Assembly: GCA_009927565.1 (NCBI GenBank)
Contig: RFMT01000395.1
Location: 1 to 7,317 of the forward strand
Direction: 5' to 3'
Length of the DNA: 7,317 nucleotides
DNA from: Acidimicrobiia bacterium
Lineage (GTDB): Bacteria > Actinomycetota > Acidimicrobiia > Acidimicrobiales > Ilumatobacteraceae
The notes under the pieces were generated by a model. That model did no database searches. It saw only the letters and a program-made list of their open reading frames with translations, and was not told where the DNA came from. Positions 1-6,321 of the stretch are shown piece by piece. The stretch's first letter is position 1, and each line of letters opens with the position of its first letter. Position numbers and translations under genes: made by a program.

Positions 1-193
1 GCTTTCCCGCTTTGACAGCCACACCATCCAATATGACGGCTCCTGCTTCGATAAGTGACGCCGCTGCAGCCCGCGGAATGTCTGCCACCAGCGAAACGAT
101 TCGATCAACTCTTTGGCCAGCAAGAGCCGCGGGAACCAATTCATCAATGACTCTCGTGTCCGATTCTTCATTTGCAAATCTGTCTTGATTCAT
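1..193 (-). CDS. RluA/RluD-family 23S rRNA pseudouridine synthase, N-terminal part (runs off left edge)
   Basis: Only the first 64 codons are inside the window. Translation from the ATG at 193-191 gives a short acidic leader (MNQDRFANEESDTRVIDELV) and then an S4-type RNA-binding domain, seen as AGQRVDRIVSLVADIPRAAA followed by IEAGAVILDGVAVKAGK at about residues 25-64. In RluA/RluD enzymes such an S4 domain precedes the catalytic domain that isomerises uridines in rRNA; the catalytic domain and its aspartate lie outside the window, so the exact target cannot be read. The ATG overlaps the lspA stop by four bases (ATGA), implying translational coupling. A GGAGAG sequence lies at 209-204, ten bases before the start, a rather wide spacing. 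The position directly after lspA is the usual place of rluD-like genes in bacteria, which supports the call. Another S4-domain protein is possible but less likely. Confidence 0.85.
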   Translation of the reverse strand, partial: MNQDRFANEESDTRVIDELVPAALAGQRVDRIVSLVADIPRAAAASLIEAGAVILDGVAVKAGK

Positions 194-671
194 GATGAGT
201 TTGCTCTCCACGATGATGCAACTGAAGAGAAGATCAATATCGCGGCCCCGACTGTTACGGCCGAGTCAGCGATGTTGAAGACCGGAAACCACTGAAAATC
301 GATGAAGTCAACCACCGCACCCGCAAGCCATTTTTCGCCACGAAACAATCGATCAACAACATTGCCGAGAGCGCCGCCGATCACCATCGAGGTGCCAACA
401 ACTGAAAATTGCGATGTTGCTTTCGTAAACCGGCCCACAGCCACAAAGCAACACCGATCGCCAGCAGCCCTATCAGTCGCCCCAAGCCCTGACCTTGCGA
501 GAAAGCCATGCCCGAGTTAAACACCAAGTTGAACCGCAATGTCCAGACGAGATCAATTGTCCGACCTTCGCTCAGCGAATTGAGCGCCCAATTTTTTGAT
601 AGCTGATCGGCAAGAACTACCGCGGCAATTATTAGTTTTGGCGTTTGGCCAGTAGCTCTAGTAAGAACCAA
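190..671 (-). CDS. lspA: Lipoprotein signal peptidase LspA (signal peptidase II), split by an apparent frameshift
   Basis: LspA is an inner-membrane aspartyl protease that cleaves the signal peptide of diacylglyceryl-modified prolipoproteins. Two overlapping frames together give the family. The first (to a TGA at 383-381) has KLIIAAVVLADQLSKNWAL, then FNSGMAFSQGQGLGRLIGLL and a hydrophobic segment ending LWLWAGLRK. The second carries VVGTSMVIGGALGNVVDRL, VVDFIDF and FNIADSAVTVGAAILI, which hold both catalytic aspartates (GNxxDR and NxAD) and the last membrane segment. Restoring one base near 421-423 joins them into about 160 residues, a normal LspA length with four predicted membrane segments. 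As written, the first frame alone would lack the active site. No ATG is near the 5' end. I prefer TTG at 671, with AGGTGG at 679-674 before it; GTG at 677 and TTG at 692 are alternatives. All three overlap the end of the DksA-like gene. Family call is very firm; intactness is not. Confidence 0.88.
421..423 (-). other. Apparent 1-base deletion (frame break) in lspA
   Basis: The lspA frame changes here. The upstream frame reads GGT TTA CGA AAG CAA (GLRKQ) and soon reaches a stop, while the downstream frame reads AAA GCA ACA TCG (KATS) and continues to the catalytic motifs. One extra A in the AAA run on the coding strand would give GLRKATSQFSVVG. From the KAT to the GGALGN motif the restored sequence has the same spacing as E. 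coli LspA (recalled from memory), which places the lost base at this short homopolymer. CGA AAG is not a recognised slippery site, so programmed frameshifting is unlikely. A sequencing error or a true mutation are both possible. Confidence 0.7.
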
Positions 672-1618
672 TGCCACCTGCGCGCTCGACAACTAATTCG
701 GTTGTCCACGGAATTGCCTTGAGACGTTCACGCGGAATCGGCAAACCCGACCGAGACGAATAACCGTAGTCGCCAGTCTCAAGTCGCTTGAGCGCCTCGT
801 CAATTTCTTCAACCGTTTGACGCGCTGAAGCCGAAAGAGTGAGATCGCGCTCGCGCTCGACGACCATTGTGTCACCCTCGCCACCTTCATCATCAAATTG
901 GACATCGCCCATCTCGGAGTTTTCGACAATCGCATTGGCTTCATTTTCGAGTTGATCTGCCTGACCAAGAAGATTGCGTCGCTCGGCAATCAGCAATTCG
1001 CGTTGTGACATCAAAAATTCGATATTGAATTCTTTGGTTGGCGTGATGCCATCTTGCATCACTCCTTTAATAATTGGCGGCTTCGGCGGTGCAACCGGCT
1101 TGCGGTTGGCTTCAATCTCAGCCAATCGGGCCGCTTCACGAGCAGCAAGTTTGGCTGCTTTTGCCGCTTCGCGCGCCTTTTTCTCTTCTTGGCGTTGTTT
1201 CTCTTTGGCAACTTTCAAGGCCAGTCGCTCTGCTTGCTGTTGAGCCTTAAGTTTTGCGCGCTCTTTTGCTAGCCGCATTGCCTCTTTCTGCTTCTCTTTT
1301 TGCAGACGCTTGCGCTCAGCCAAGGCTTTTCGCTTTTCGATTTCTCTTTGCTTTTTTGCTGCCTTGATCTGAGCGGCTTTTTTCTTTAACTCGAGTTTCT
1401 TCTTGGCTTCAAGTTTCTTCTTGGCTTCAAGTTTCTTCTTGGCTTCAAGTTTCTTCTTGGCTTCAAGTTTCTTCTTGGCTTCAAGCTTCTTCTTGGTTCA
1501 GCTTTTTCTTGACTTCAAGCTTCTTTTTCAGAGCTAGCTTCTTTTTAAGCTCTGCTTTCTTACGCAACGCAAGCTTTTTTTTAGCCATTGCCTGCTTTTT
1601 CTTTTTAGCAGATGCCAT
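658..1618 (-). CDS. DksA/TraR-like protein without zinc cysteines, with long lysine-rich N-terminal tail; frameshifted in the repeat region
   Basis: With the frame repaired this encodes about 320 residues. Residues 1-80 are almost all K, L, E and A, including tandem KKKLEA units. Residues about 80-170 form a charged K/R/E/A/Q-rich, probably helical or coiled-coil stretch, followed by a PVAPPKPPI hinge. The last 120 residues match the TraR/DksA fold: a helical hairpin, then ALKRLETGDYGY...SGLPIPRERLKAIP. DksA proteins bind in the RNA polymerase secondary channel and modulate initiation; the basic tail suggests binding to DNA or RNA, which is inference. The CxxC of DksA is SSRS here, and the second pair aligns to L and E, so zinc binding is not expected. 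I chose ATG 1618 because GAGAGG lies five bases before it. The frame from there stops at 1483-1481, because one repeat unit is 16 bp long; the downstream frame is open from 1497 to the TAG at 658. The only start in that frame, TTG 1323, has no ribosome binding site and removes the tail. A DksA-like gene between ileS and lspA is typical of Actinobacteria. Confidence 0.8.
1396..1519 (-). repeat. Tandem 18-bp coding repeat (KKKLEA units) in the tail of the DksA-like gene
   Basis: On the plus strand the unit is tttcttcttggcttcaag. Five copies are identical at every base: 1396-1413, 1414-1431, 1432-1449, 1450-1467 and 1468-1485. A sixth copy, 1486-1501, is only 16 bp, and a seventh, 1502-1519, is 18 bp with three mismatches. 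A more diverged unit may continue to 1537. On the coding strand the repeat encodes LEAKKK in phase with the gene, so a change in copy number by whole units alters tail length by six residues without breaking the frame. Identity at synonymous positions points to recent expansion. Confidence 0.95.
1486..1501 (-). other. 16-bp repeat unit causing a frame break in the DksA-like gene
   Basis: Compared with its 18-bp neighbours this unit lacks two bases: cttcttcttggttcag replaces a unit of the form yttcttcttggcttcaag, missing a C and an A on the plus strand. The frame from ATG 1618 therefore runs L-N-Q-E-E-A and stops at TGA 1483-1481, while the frame that encodes the rest of the protein begins after a TGA at 1500-1498. 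Restoring the two bases gives an uninterrupted KKKLEA series and a 320-codon reading frame. Two losses within a few bases inside a low-complexity repeat suggest a sequencing or consensus error, but replication slippage or real inactivation cannot be excluded. Confidence 0.8.
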
Positions 1619-1620
1619 TT

Positions 1621-1629
1621 TCACCTCTC
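1621..1629 (-). promoter_or_regulatory. Ribosome binding site of the DksA-like gene
   Basis: The coding strand reads GAGAGGTGA just before aaATG, with five bases between the GAGAGG core and the start codon at 1618. This is the strongest Shine-Dalgarno match seen in the window, and it decides the start: the lysine-rich tail is part of the intended protein, even though the frame is interrupted 130 bases later. The gap between the ileS stop and this gene is 48 bp; no terminator or confident promoter was seen in it. Confidence 0.75.
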
Positions 1630-1666
1630 AAGCGGCTCATGTTTAGAACCCACTTATTTGACCGCG

Positions 1667-4600
1667 CTACGATATCGGATTTAACGCGACAAACACTGCG
1701 ACACCATCTAAATCGGCGTTCGGCGACTGTTTCGCAGTCAAAACTGAGACCTCAAAATCAACAGCCAAAGTCTCTGCCTTAATGGTCTCATGATGTGACG
1801 AGATCTGCGCACAGAGTTTTTCTGGCAGGCTGAGCCGAAGTTGAATACGATCAGAAACATCAAGGGCTGAGTCGCGACGCTGCTGCTGAACCAAGCGAAT
1901 GACATCGCGGGCAACGCCTTCGGCCTCGAGTTCGGGGGTCAACTCGATATCTAGAACTACCACGCCTGACGAATTTCCTAAAGCAGCACTGGCACCCGAA
2001 GCCTTTGGTACAAGTTTCAGTTGGTATTCACCAGGGTGCAAATCAACTGAACCCGCGGTCACAATGTCGCCTTTGCGTACCCAATCGCCCTTCTTGACTG
2101 CTTTGATCACAGTTTGAGTGCTTGCTCCTAGTCGCGGACCAACAACGCTGGGCACGACTTGCAACTCAAACTCGGCAACCGACGAAACATCATCTGAAAA
2201 ACTAAGTGAGCGAACATTCACTTCATCTTTGATGATGTCTTCGAATGCGACAAGCGCACCAGAATTTTCGGTGGCGATTACCAAACTTGCGAGTGGCTGA
2301 CGCACACGTCGGCCATGAATCTTGCGCAACGACAGTGTTGTTGAGCAGACATCACGAACCCGATCCATTGACGAAACCAATGACTCATCATGACGCAGCC
2401 CATCGACTGTTGGCCACGACTGCAGATGTACGCTGCGCTCTCCCGTTAGTCCTCGAAAAATCTGCTCGGTCACTAGCGGCAAGACCGGGGCAGCAATACG
2501 AGTCAAATAATGAAGAACTGTGTGCAAAGTGTTGATTGCCGCAACATCACCCTTCCAGAAACGATCTCGACTACGACGGATATACCAATTCGTTAACACA
2601 TCAAGAAATGTTCGTATTTCTGCGCAAGCCGCGAACAAGTCATAAGCATCAAAGCATTTGGTCGTAGATTCAACCAACCCATGAAGTTTTGAAATTATGT
2701 AACGATCTAAGACGTGATCACTTGAAGCATCTACCGAGCCAGAAACCGATTCGGCATTCGCATAAAGCGACAAGAAGTACCAACTATTCCATAGCGGAAG
2801 AATCACCTGACGAACGGTGTCACGCATACCTTCATCGGTAACTGCGAAATCTGAACCACGCAAAATCGAGGAAGAAAGCAAATACCAACGCATCGCATCT
2901 GCGCCATGGCTGTCAAACACCTTCATCGGGTCTGGATAATTTCTCAGACTCTTCGACATCTTTGCGCCGTCTTGTCCGAGGACAATGCCGTGACTGACGC
3001 AATTCGAAAACGCAGGGCGATCAAACAGCGCTGTTGCCAAAACATGCAAGGTATAAAACCAACCGCGAGTTTGCCCAATGTATTCGACGATGAAGTCACC
3101 CGGATAGTGATTTTCAAACCATTTCTGATTTTCAAATGGATAGTGCACCTGAGCAAACGGCATCGAACCGCTTTCGAACCAACAATCCAAAACCTCGGGC
3201 ACTCGACGCATCATTGACTTGCCGGTTGGGTCATCTGGATTCGGACGAACCAAATTATCGATGGTCGGTCTATGCAACTCGTTAATCTCAACGCCAAAAT
3301 CTCGGCGAAGTTCTTCAAGGCTTCCGTAGACATCGATGCGCGGATAATTCGGATCATCGCTACGCCAGACCGGTATCGGCGAACCCCAGAATCGATTGCG
3401 GCTTATGGTCCAGTCGCGTGCATTCTCAAGCCACTTGCCAAAACTTCCGTGTTGAAGATGATCAGGAACCCATCGAACTTGCTCGTTCAATTCGACCATG
3501 CGATCACGAATTGCCGTGACCTTGACAAACCACGAACCTACCGCCTTATAAATCAGTGGCTTGCCAGTGCGCCAACAATGCGGATAAGCGTGATCGTAAG
3601 TCTCATGACGAACAACGACACCGCGCTCTTTTAACACTCGAATTATTGCCGGGTTGGCATCAAAAACGAGTTGTCCTTCGAAATCGGCAACTTCGCTTGT
3701 GAACCGTCCGCGCGAGTCGACCGGTACGACAAGTTCAATACCTGCTTCTTGACAAACACGTTGGTCATCTTCACCAAAACCAGGTGCCAAGTGCACAACA
3801 CCAGTGCCGTCTTCAGTTGTAACGAAGTCTCCGGCAATAATTCGAAAAGCATTTGAATGGTCAGCAAAATAACCGAACAACGGTTTATACGTGCGACCAA
3901 CTAACTGGAAACCTTTTATAGTTTCAAGGATTTTGGGTTCAGGAAATTCGCGCTCATATGCCGACAATCTTTCGGAGGCGATGATGAATTTTCGTCCCGA
4001 ATGCTCGATGACGGCATATTCGACGTCGGGCGCAACGGCCAACGCCAAGTTAGATGGAAGTGTCCAAGGGGTCGTTGTCCATGCCAACAACATTTCGCCC
4101 GATGAGAGTTCGAAGCCGACTGTCAGCGCGGGGTCTTGCACCTGTTTATAGGCATCGTCCATTCGAGTTTCGGTATTCGAAAGCGGAGTTTCCAGCGCCC
4201 ATGAGTAAGGCAACACACGAAAGCCTTCGTAAATCAGACCCTTGTCCCAGAGTGTCTTGAATGCCCACATGACGCTCTCCATATAAGGAGTGTCGAGAGT
4301 TTTGTAATCGTTTTGAAAATCAACCCACCGAGCCTGGCGAGTTACATATCGCTCCCAGTCGCTGGTGTATTGCAAGACTGAAGTGCGGCAATACTCGTTG
4401 AATTTTTCGATGCCAAAATCGGTGATTGCTTGGCGTCCAGAAATACCAAGTTGGCGCTCGGCCTCTGCCTCAGCGGGCAGACCATGACAGTCCCAACCAA
4501 AGCGACGCTCAACTCTTTGACCGCGCATAGTGCGATAGCGCGGCACGGCATCTTTGACAAAGCCGGTCAACAAGTGGCCATAGTGCGGCAAGCCGTTCGC

Positions 4601-4762
4601 AAATGGTGGACCATCGTAAAAAACGAACTCATTTTCGCCGTCATTTCCGGCATCGCGCATTTCTATTGAGGCAGCGAAGGTCTCGTCAGTTTTCCAATAT
4701 TCAAGAACTTGGCTCTCAAGTGATGGAAAATTCGGTTGTGGTTCTACCTGCGGGTAAGACAC
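1667..4762 (-). CDS. ileS: Isoleucyl-tRNA synthetase, long zinc-free (type 2) form
   Basis: This cytoplasmic class I synthetase charges tRNA-Ile with isoleucine using ATP and edits mischarged valine. The 1031 residues fit the long bacterial/eukaryote-like form. Visible landmarks are FYDGPPFANGLPHYGH with the HIGH signature as HYGH at 60-63, GWDCHGLPAEAEAE at 89-102, the editing domain at roughly 200-410 with TTTPWTLPSNLA (229-240) and HLAPGFGEDD (324-333), WFVKV at 411-415, the segment DCWFESGSMPFAQ at 526-538, and KMSKS at 601-605. The helical anticodon-binding domain follows (LTNWYIRRSRDRFW). The C-terminal part has no CxxC zinc motif, as expected for the type 2 form. The start is GTG at 4762-4760, seven bases after the yggT stop; the AT-rich sequence before it shows no Shine-Dalgarno, so translation may depend on coupling. 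The N-terminus MSYPQVEPQPNFPSLE matches the family start well. The frame is intact throughout. Confidence 0.98.
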   Translation of the reverse strand: MSYPQVEPQPNFPSLESQVLEYWKTDETFAASIEMRDAGNDGENEFVFYDGPPFANGLPHYGHLLTGFVKDAVPRYRTMRGQRVERRFGWDCHGLPAEAEAERQLGISGRQAITDFGIEKFNEYCRTSVLQYTSDWERYVTRQARWVDFQNDYKTLDTPYMESVMWAFKTLWDKGLIYEGFRVLPYSWALETPLSNTETRMDDAYKQVQDPALTVGFELSSGEMLLAWTTTPWTLPSNLALAVAPDVEYAVIEHSGRKFIIASERLSAYEREFPEPKILETIKGFQLVGRTYKPLFGYFADHSNAFRIIAGDFVTTEDGTGVVHLAPGFGEDDQRVCQEAGIELVVPVDSRGRFTSEVADFEGQLVFDANPAIIRVLKERGVVVRHETYDHAYPHCWRTGKPLIYKAVGSWFVKVTAIRDRMVELNEQVRWVPDHLQHGSFGKWLENARDWTISRNRFWGSPIPVWRSDDPNYPRIDVYGSLEELRRDFGVEINELHRPTIDNLVRPNPDDPTGKSMMRRVPEVLDCWFESGSMPFAQVHYPFENQKWFENHYPGDFIVEYIGQTRGWFYTLHVLATALFDRPAFSNCVSHGIVLGQDGAKMSKSLRNYPDPMKVFDSHGADAMRWYLLSSSILRGSDFAVTDEGMRDTVRQVILPLWNSWYFLSLYANAESVSGSVDASSDHVLDRYIISKLHGLVESTTKCFDAYDLFAACAEIRTFLDVLTNWYIRRSRDRFWKGDVAAINTLHTVLHYLTRIAAPVLPLVTEQIFRGLTGERSVHLQSWPTVDGLRHDESLVSSMDRVRDVCSTTLSLRKIHGRRVRQPLASLVIATENSGALVAFEDIIKDEVNVRSLSFSDDVSSVAEFELQVVPSVVGPRLGASTQTVIKAVKKGDWVRKGDIVTAGSVDLHPGEYQLKLVPKASGASAALGNSSGVVVLDIELTPELEAEGVARDVIRLVQQQRRDSALDVSDRIQLRLSLPEKLCAQISSHHETIKAETLAVDFEVSVLTAKQSPNADLDGVAVFVALNPIS

Positions 4763-4769
4763 GAATAAT

Positions 4770-5021
4770 TTAACAATTCAAAATCAGGCGCTGCACAACG
4801 ATTTGCAAAAACAGCAACACAACCAAAGGTGAAAGATCAAGAGCGCCCGTTCGAGGAAGAACTCGCCGCGTCCAGTCAAGTACCGGTTCGGTAAAGCGAC
4901 CAACAAAGTATGAGATCTGTGCGACTACCCCGCCACTTGTAGATGGAAACCACGACAAGACCACTCGAACGATGATCATGTAAATGTAGATTTGTACGAG
5001 ACTGCAAAGTATTTCTTTCAT
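4770..5021 (-). CDS. yggT: YggT-family small membrane protein
   Basis: This encodes 83 residues from ATG 5021. There are two hydrophobic segments, about residues 4-24 (SLVQIYIYMIIVRVVLSWF region) and 62-80 (DLSPLVVLLFLQIVVQRLI), separated by a loop with FTEPVLDWTRRVLPRTGALD. The pattern of a first helix ending in a WFP-like turn, then a conserved EP...RR.LP..G..D loop before the second helix, is typical of the YggT family, which is short and membrane-embedded. The molecular role is not settled; its constant place beside sepF and ftsZ suggests a part in division or envelope biology. An upstream in-frame TTG at 5036 would add five residues, but the ATG gives the usual N-terminus. The gap to sepF is 21 bp and to ileS 7 bp, consistent with one transcript. 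In many Actinobacteria divIVA follows yggT; here ileS does. Confidence 0.9.
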   Translation of the reverse strand: MKEILCSLVQIYIYMIIVRVVLSWFPSTSGGVVAQISYFVGRFTEPVLDWTRRVLPRTGALDLSPLVVLLFLQIVVQRLILNC

Positions 5022-5042
5022 CGAATTAAAACCCAATCTGCG

Positions 5043-5573
5043 CTAGCCGCGCGAGATGCGTGCGCCAAATGGCTTCATCATGAAAACGCCATTGCTCATT
5101 TTCTCCATGGTGCCGCTATTGGCGTAGCAAACGCCGCTTGCAAAATCGATAATTCTGCGCATCGTCTTTGGATCAGTTGACTGCACGTTGATTATCACCG
5201 GATTACCCTCTTTGAAACGATCCGCAATTTCTTTTGCGTCCTCATAGCTAGTCGGACGAATCGTGACGGGATCACTCGCTGGCATAACCGGACGCGCAAC
5301 CGCTTCAGTGCGACGACCTGCAACTGGTCGAACAGTTACACCTGAATCGTGTTGAGCTTGTTGTACACGCATACCACTTGACCGAGGATCGCTCGCCGCA
5401 CGACCGTCGTATTCGTCGTAGTCAAGTTCGGGTTCATCAAATCGCTCGACGCGCGGACGACCCCTGCTCGGCATGCGTCGATCGCGCTCAACTGCAACGG
5501 ATTCGTCATAATCGTCGTACGCCTCATCTGGTCCCAAACCCAAATAATCCATTGCTCTACGAAACATTGACAT
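5043..5573 (-). CDS. sepF: Cell division protein SepF
   Basis: SepF binds the C-terminal tail of FtsZ and anchors the Z-ring to the membrane; in Actinobacteria, which lack FtsA, it is the main known anchor. The 176-residue product begins MSMFRRAMDYLGLG, an amphipathic helix of the kind that inserts into the membrane. A disordered linker rich in D, E, R and Y follows (about 15-100), then the globular SepF domain at about 101-170: PVTIRPTSYEDAKEIADRF, NPVIINVQSTD and IIDFASGVCYANSGTMEK. The frame is complete, with stop TAG at 5045-5043. ATG 5573 is the first start, and a second ATG two codons later is possible; neither has an obvious Shine-Dalgarno. It follows yggS by 55 bp, the widest gap in the cluster, where a weak internal promoter could sit, although I could not identify one. 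Its partner FtsZ is encoded two genes upstream. Confidence 0.95.
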   Translation of the reverse strand: MSMFRRAMDYLGLGPDEAYDDYDESVAVERDRRMPSRGRPRVERFDEPELDYDEYDGRAASDPRSSGMRVQQAQHDSGVTVRPVAGRRTEAVARPVMPASDPVTIRPTSYEDAKEIADRFKEGNPVIINVQSTDPKTMRRIIDFASGVCYANSGTMEKMSNGVFMMKPFGARISRG

Positions 5574-5628
5574 ACGGCAAGGATAGTTCAGATTTTGGCG
5601 TTAAATACGGACTATCTCTACTGGTGAA

Positions 5629-6300
5629 CTATTGGCGTTGCCCAAACAAGGCCGAACCGACTCTTATCATTGTCGACCCTTCGGCGATTGCAATCTCAAG
5701 ATCGCCAGTCATACCCATGCTGCATTGCTTAAGCCCCAATTCATCCGTGAGTTTTCGCACCAAACGAAATGAACGTTGCGTTGATTGGGCTTCGTTGCTT
5801 GTTGGTCCTACGGTCATCAAACCTGCGACTTCTAGCCCCTTGGCATTCGCAGTTTCGAGCAGATTGCTCACCTCTTGCGGCTTGCATCCACCTTTGTCGA
5901 GTTCGTCAGTGGCGTTGACCTGCAACATTATTTGTGGTCGGGCACTCGTACCTGCCTTGACGCAGCGTTTTGCAATCTCATTGATTAGGTCTACGCGATC
6001 GACGCTCTGCCAAACATCGACCAACCCAGCGATCAACTTAATTTTGTTGGTTTGTAACCGACCAATGAAATGCATCGGCAAGCGTTTTTCGATCGGTAGT
6101 TCTCCGGCTTTGGCAATCAGCTCTTGTGCGTAATTTTCGCCGACTCCGTCACACCCTGCGTCAAAGGCCGCAACCATCGCCCGAACATCAAAGGTTTTTG
6201 TGACTGCAATCAATTTGACATCTTTGCCACCAGCCGCACTTATGCGGTGGCGAATTTCTGTCGCGCGCAATGCAACTAGTGACGCATCAATTGAAGTCAT
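5629..6300 (-). CDS. yggS: YggS/PLPBP-family pyridoxal phosphate homeostasis protein
   Basis: The product has 223 residues from ATG 6300 and belongs to the single-domain PLP-binding TIM-barrel family (YggS/YlmE/PROSC), which binds pyridoxal 5'-phosphate and keeps vitamin B6 and amino-acid pools balanced without a known catalytic reaction. The PLP-binding lysine is K35 in LIAVTK. Other family landmarks in order are GVGENYAQEL (52-61), MHFIGRLQTNK (76-86), SVDRVDL (99-105), QVNATDELDKGGC (127-139), GLMTVGP (160-166), CSMGMTGDLEIAI (193-205) and GSTMIRVGSALFG (208-220), the last two forming the phosphate-binding region. An upstream in-frame TTG at 6318 would add six residues; ATG 6300 gives the usual start. 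The gene begins 21 bp after ftsZ. In several Gram-positive clusters a YfiH/PgeF gene lies between ftsZ and this gene, but there is no room for it here. Confidence 0.95.
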   Translation of the reverse strand: MTSIDASLVALRATEIRHRISAAGGKDVKLIAVTKTFDVRAMVAAFDAGCDGVGENYAQELIAKAGELPIEKRLPMHFIGRLQTNKIKLIAGLVDVWQSVDRVDLINEIAKRCVKAGTSARPQIMLQVNATDELDKGGCKPQEVSNLLETANAKGLEVAGLMTVGPTSNEAQSTQRSFRLVRKLTDELGLKQCSMGMTGDLEIAIAEGSTMIRVGSALFGQRQ

Positions 6301-6321
6301 GTCGTTACCGACATGCAAATT

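Noticed and set aside
658..1323. TTG at 1323 as the true start of the DksA-like gene
   Set aside because: There is no Shine-Dalgarno before it, the lysine-rich coding pattern continues in frame upstream to 1497, and ATG 1618 has a strong ribosome binding site.
1574..1580. A AAA AAG heptamer in frame in the DksA-like gene, like the dnaX -1 slippery site
   Set aside because: A -1 shift here enters the third frame, not the frame that encodes the conserved domain, which needs +1 (or -2). Lysine-rich coding makes such heptamers likely by chance.
1619..1666. Possible promoter or terminator between ileS and the DksA-like gene
   Set aside because: The 48-bp gap has the GATATC palindrome at the ileS end and a ribosome binding site, but no stem-loop with a T-tract and no convincing -35/-10 pair.
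3272..3634. 120-codon plus-strand open frame opposite ileS, and similar smaller ones across the window
   Set aside because: All lie opposite an intact conserved coding frame with no ribosome binding site or recognisable motif.
5582..5617. Inverted repeat GATAGT...ACTATC in the yggS-sepF gap, considered as an operator or terminator
   Set aside because: The arms are only six bases with a loop of more than 20, there is no T-run after it, and such a match is expected by chance.
5378..6133. 251-codon open frame on the plus strand opposite sepF and yggS
   Set aside because: It lies antisense to two clearly conserved genes, crosses their intergenic gap, and its translation shows no recognisable domain; it is best explained as a shadow.
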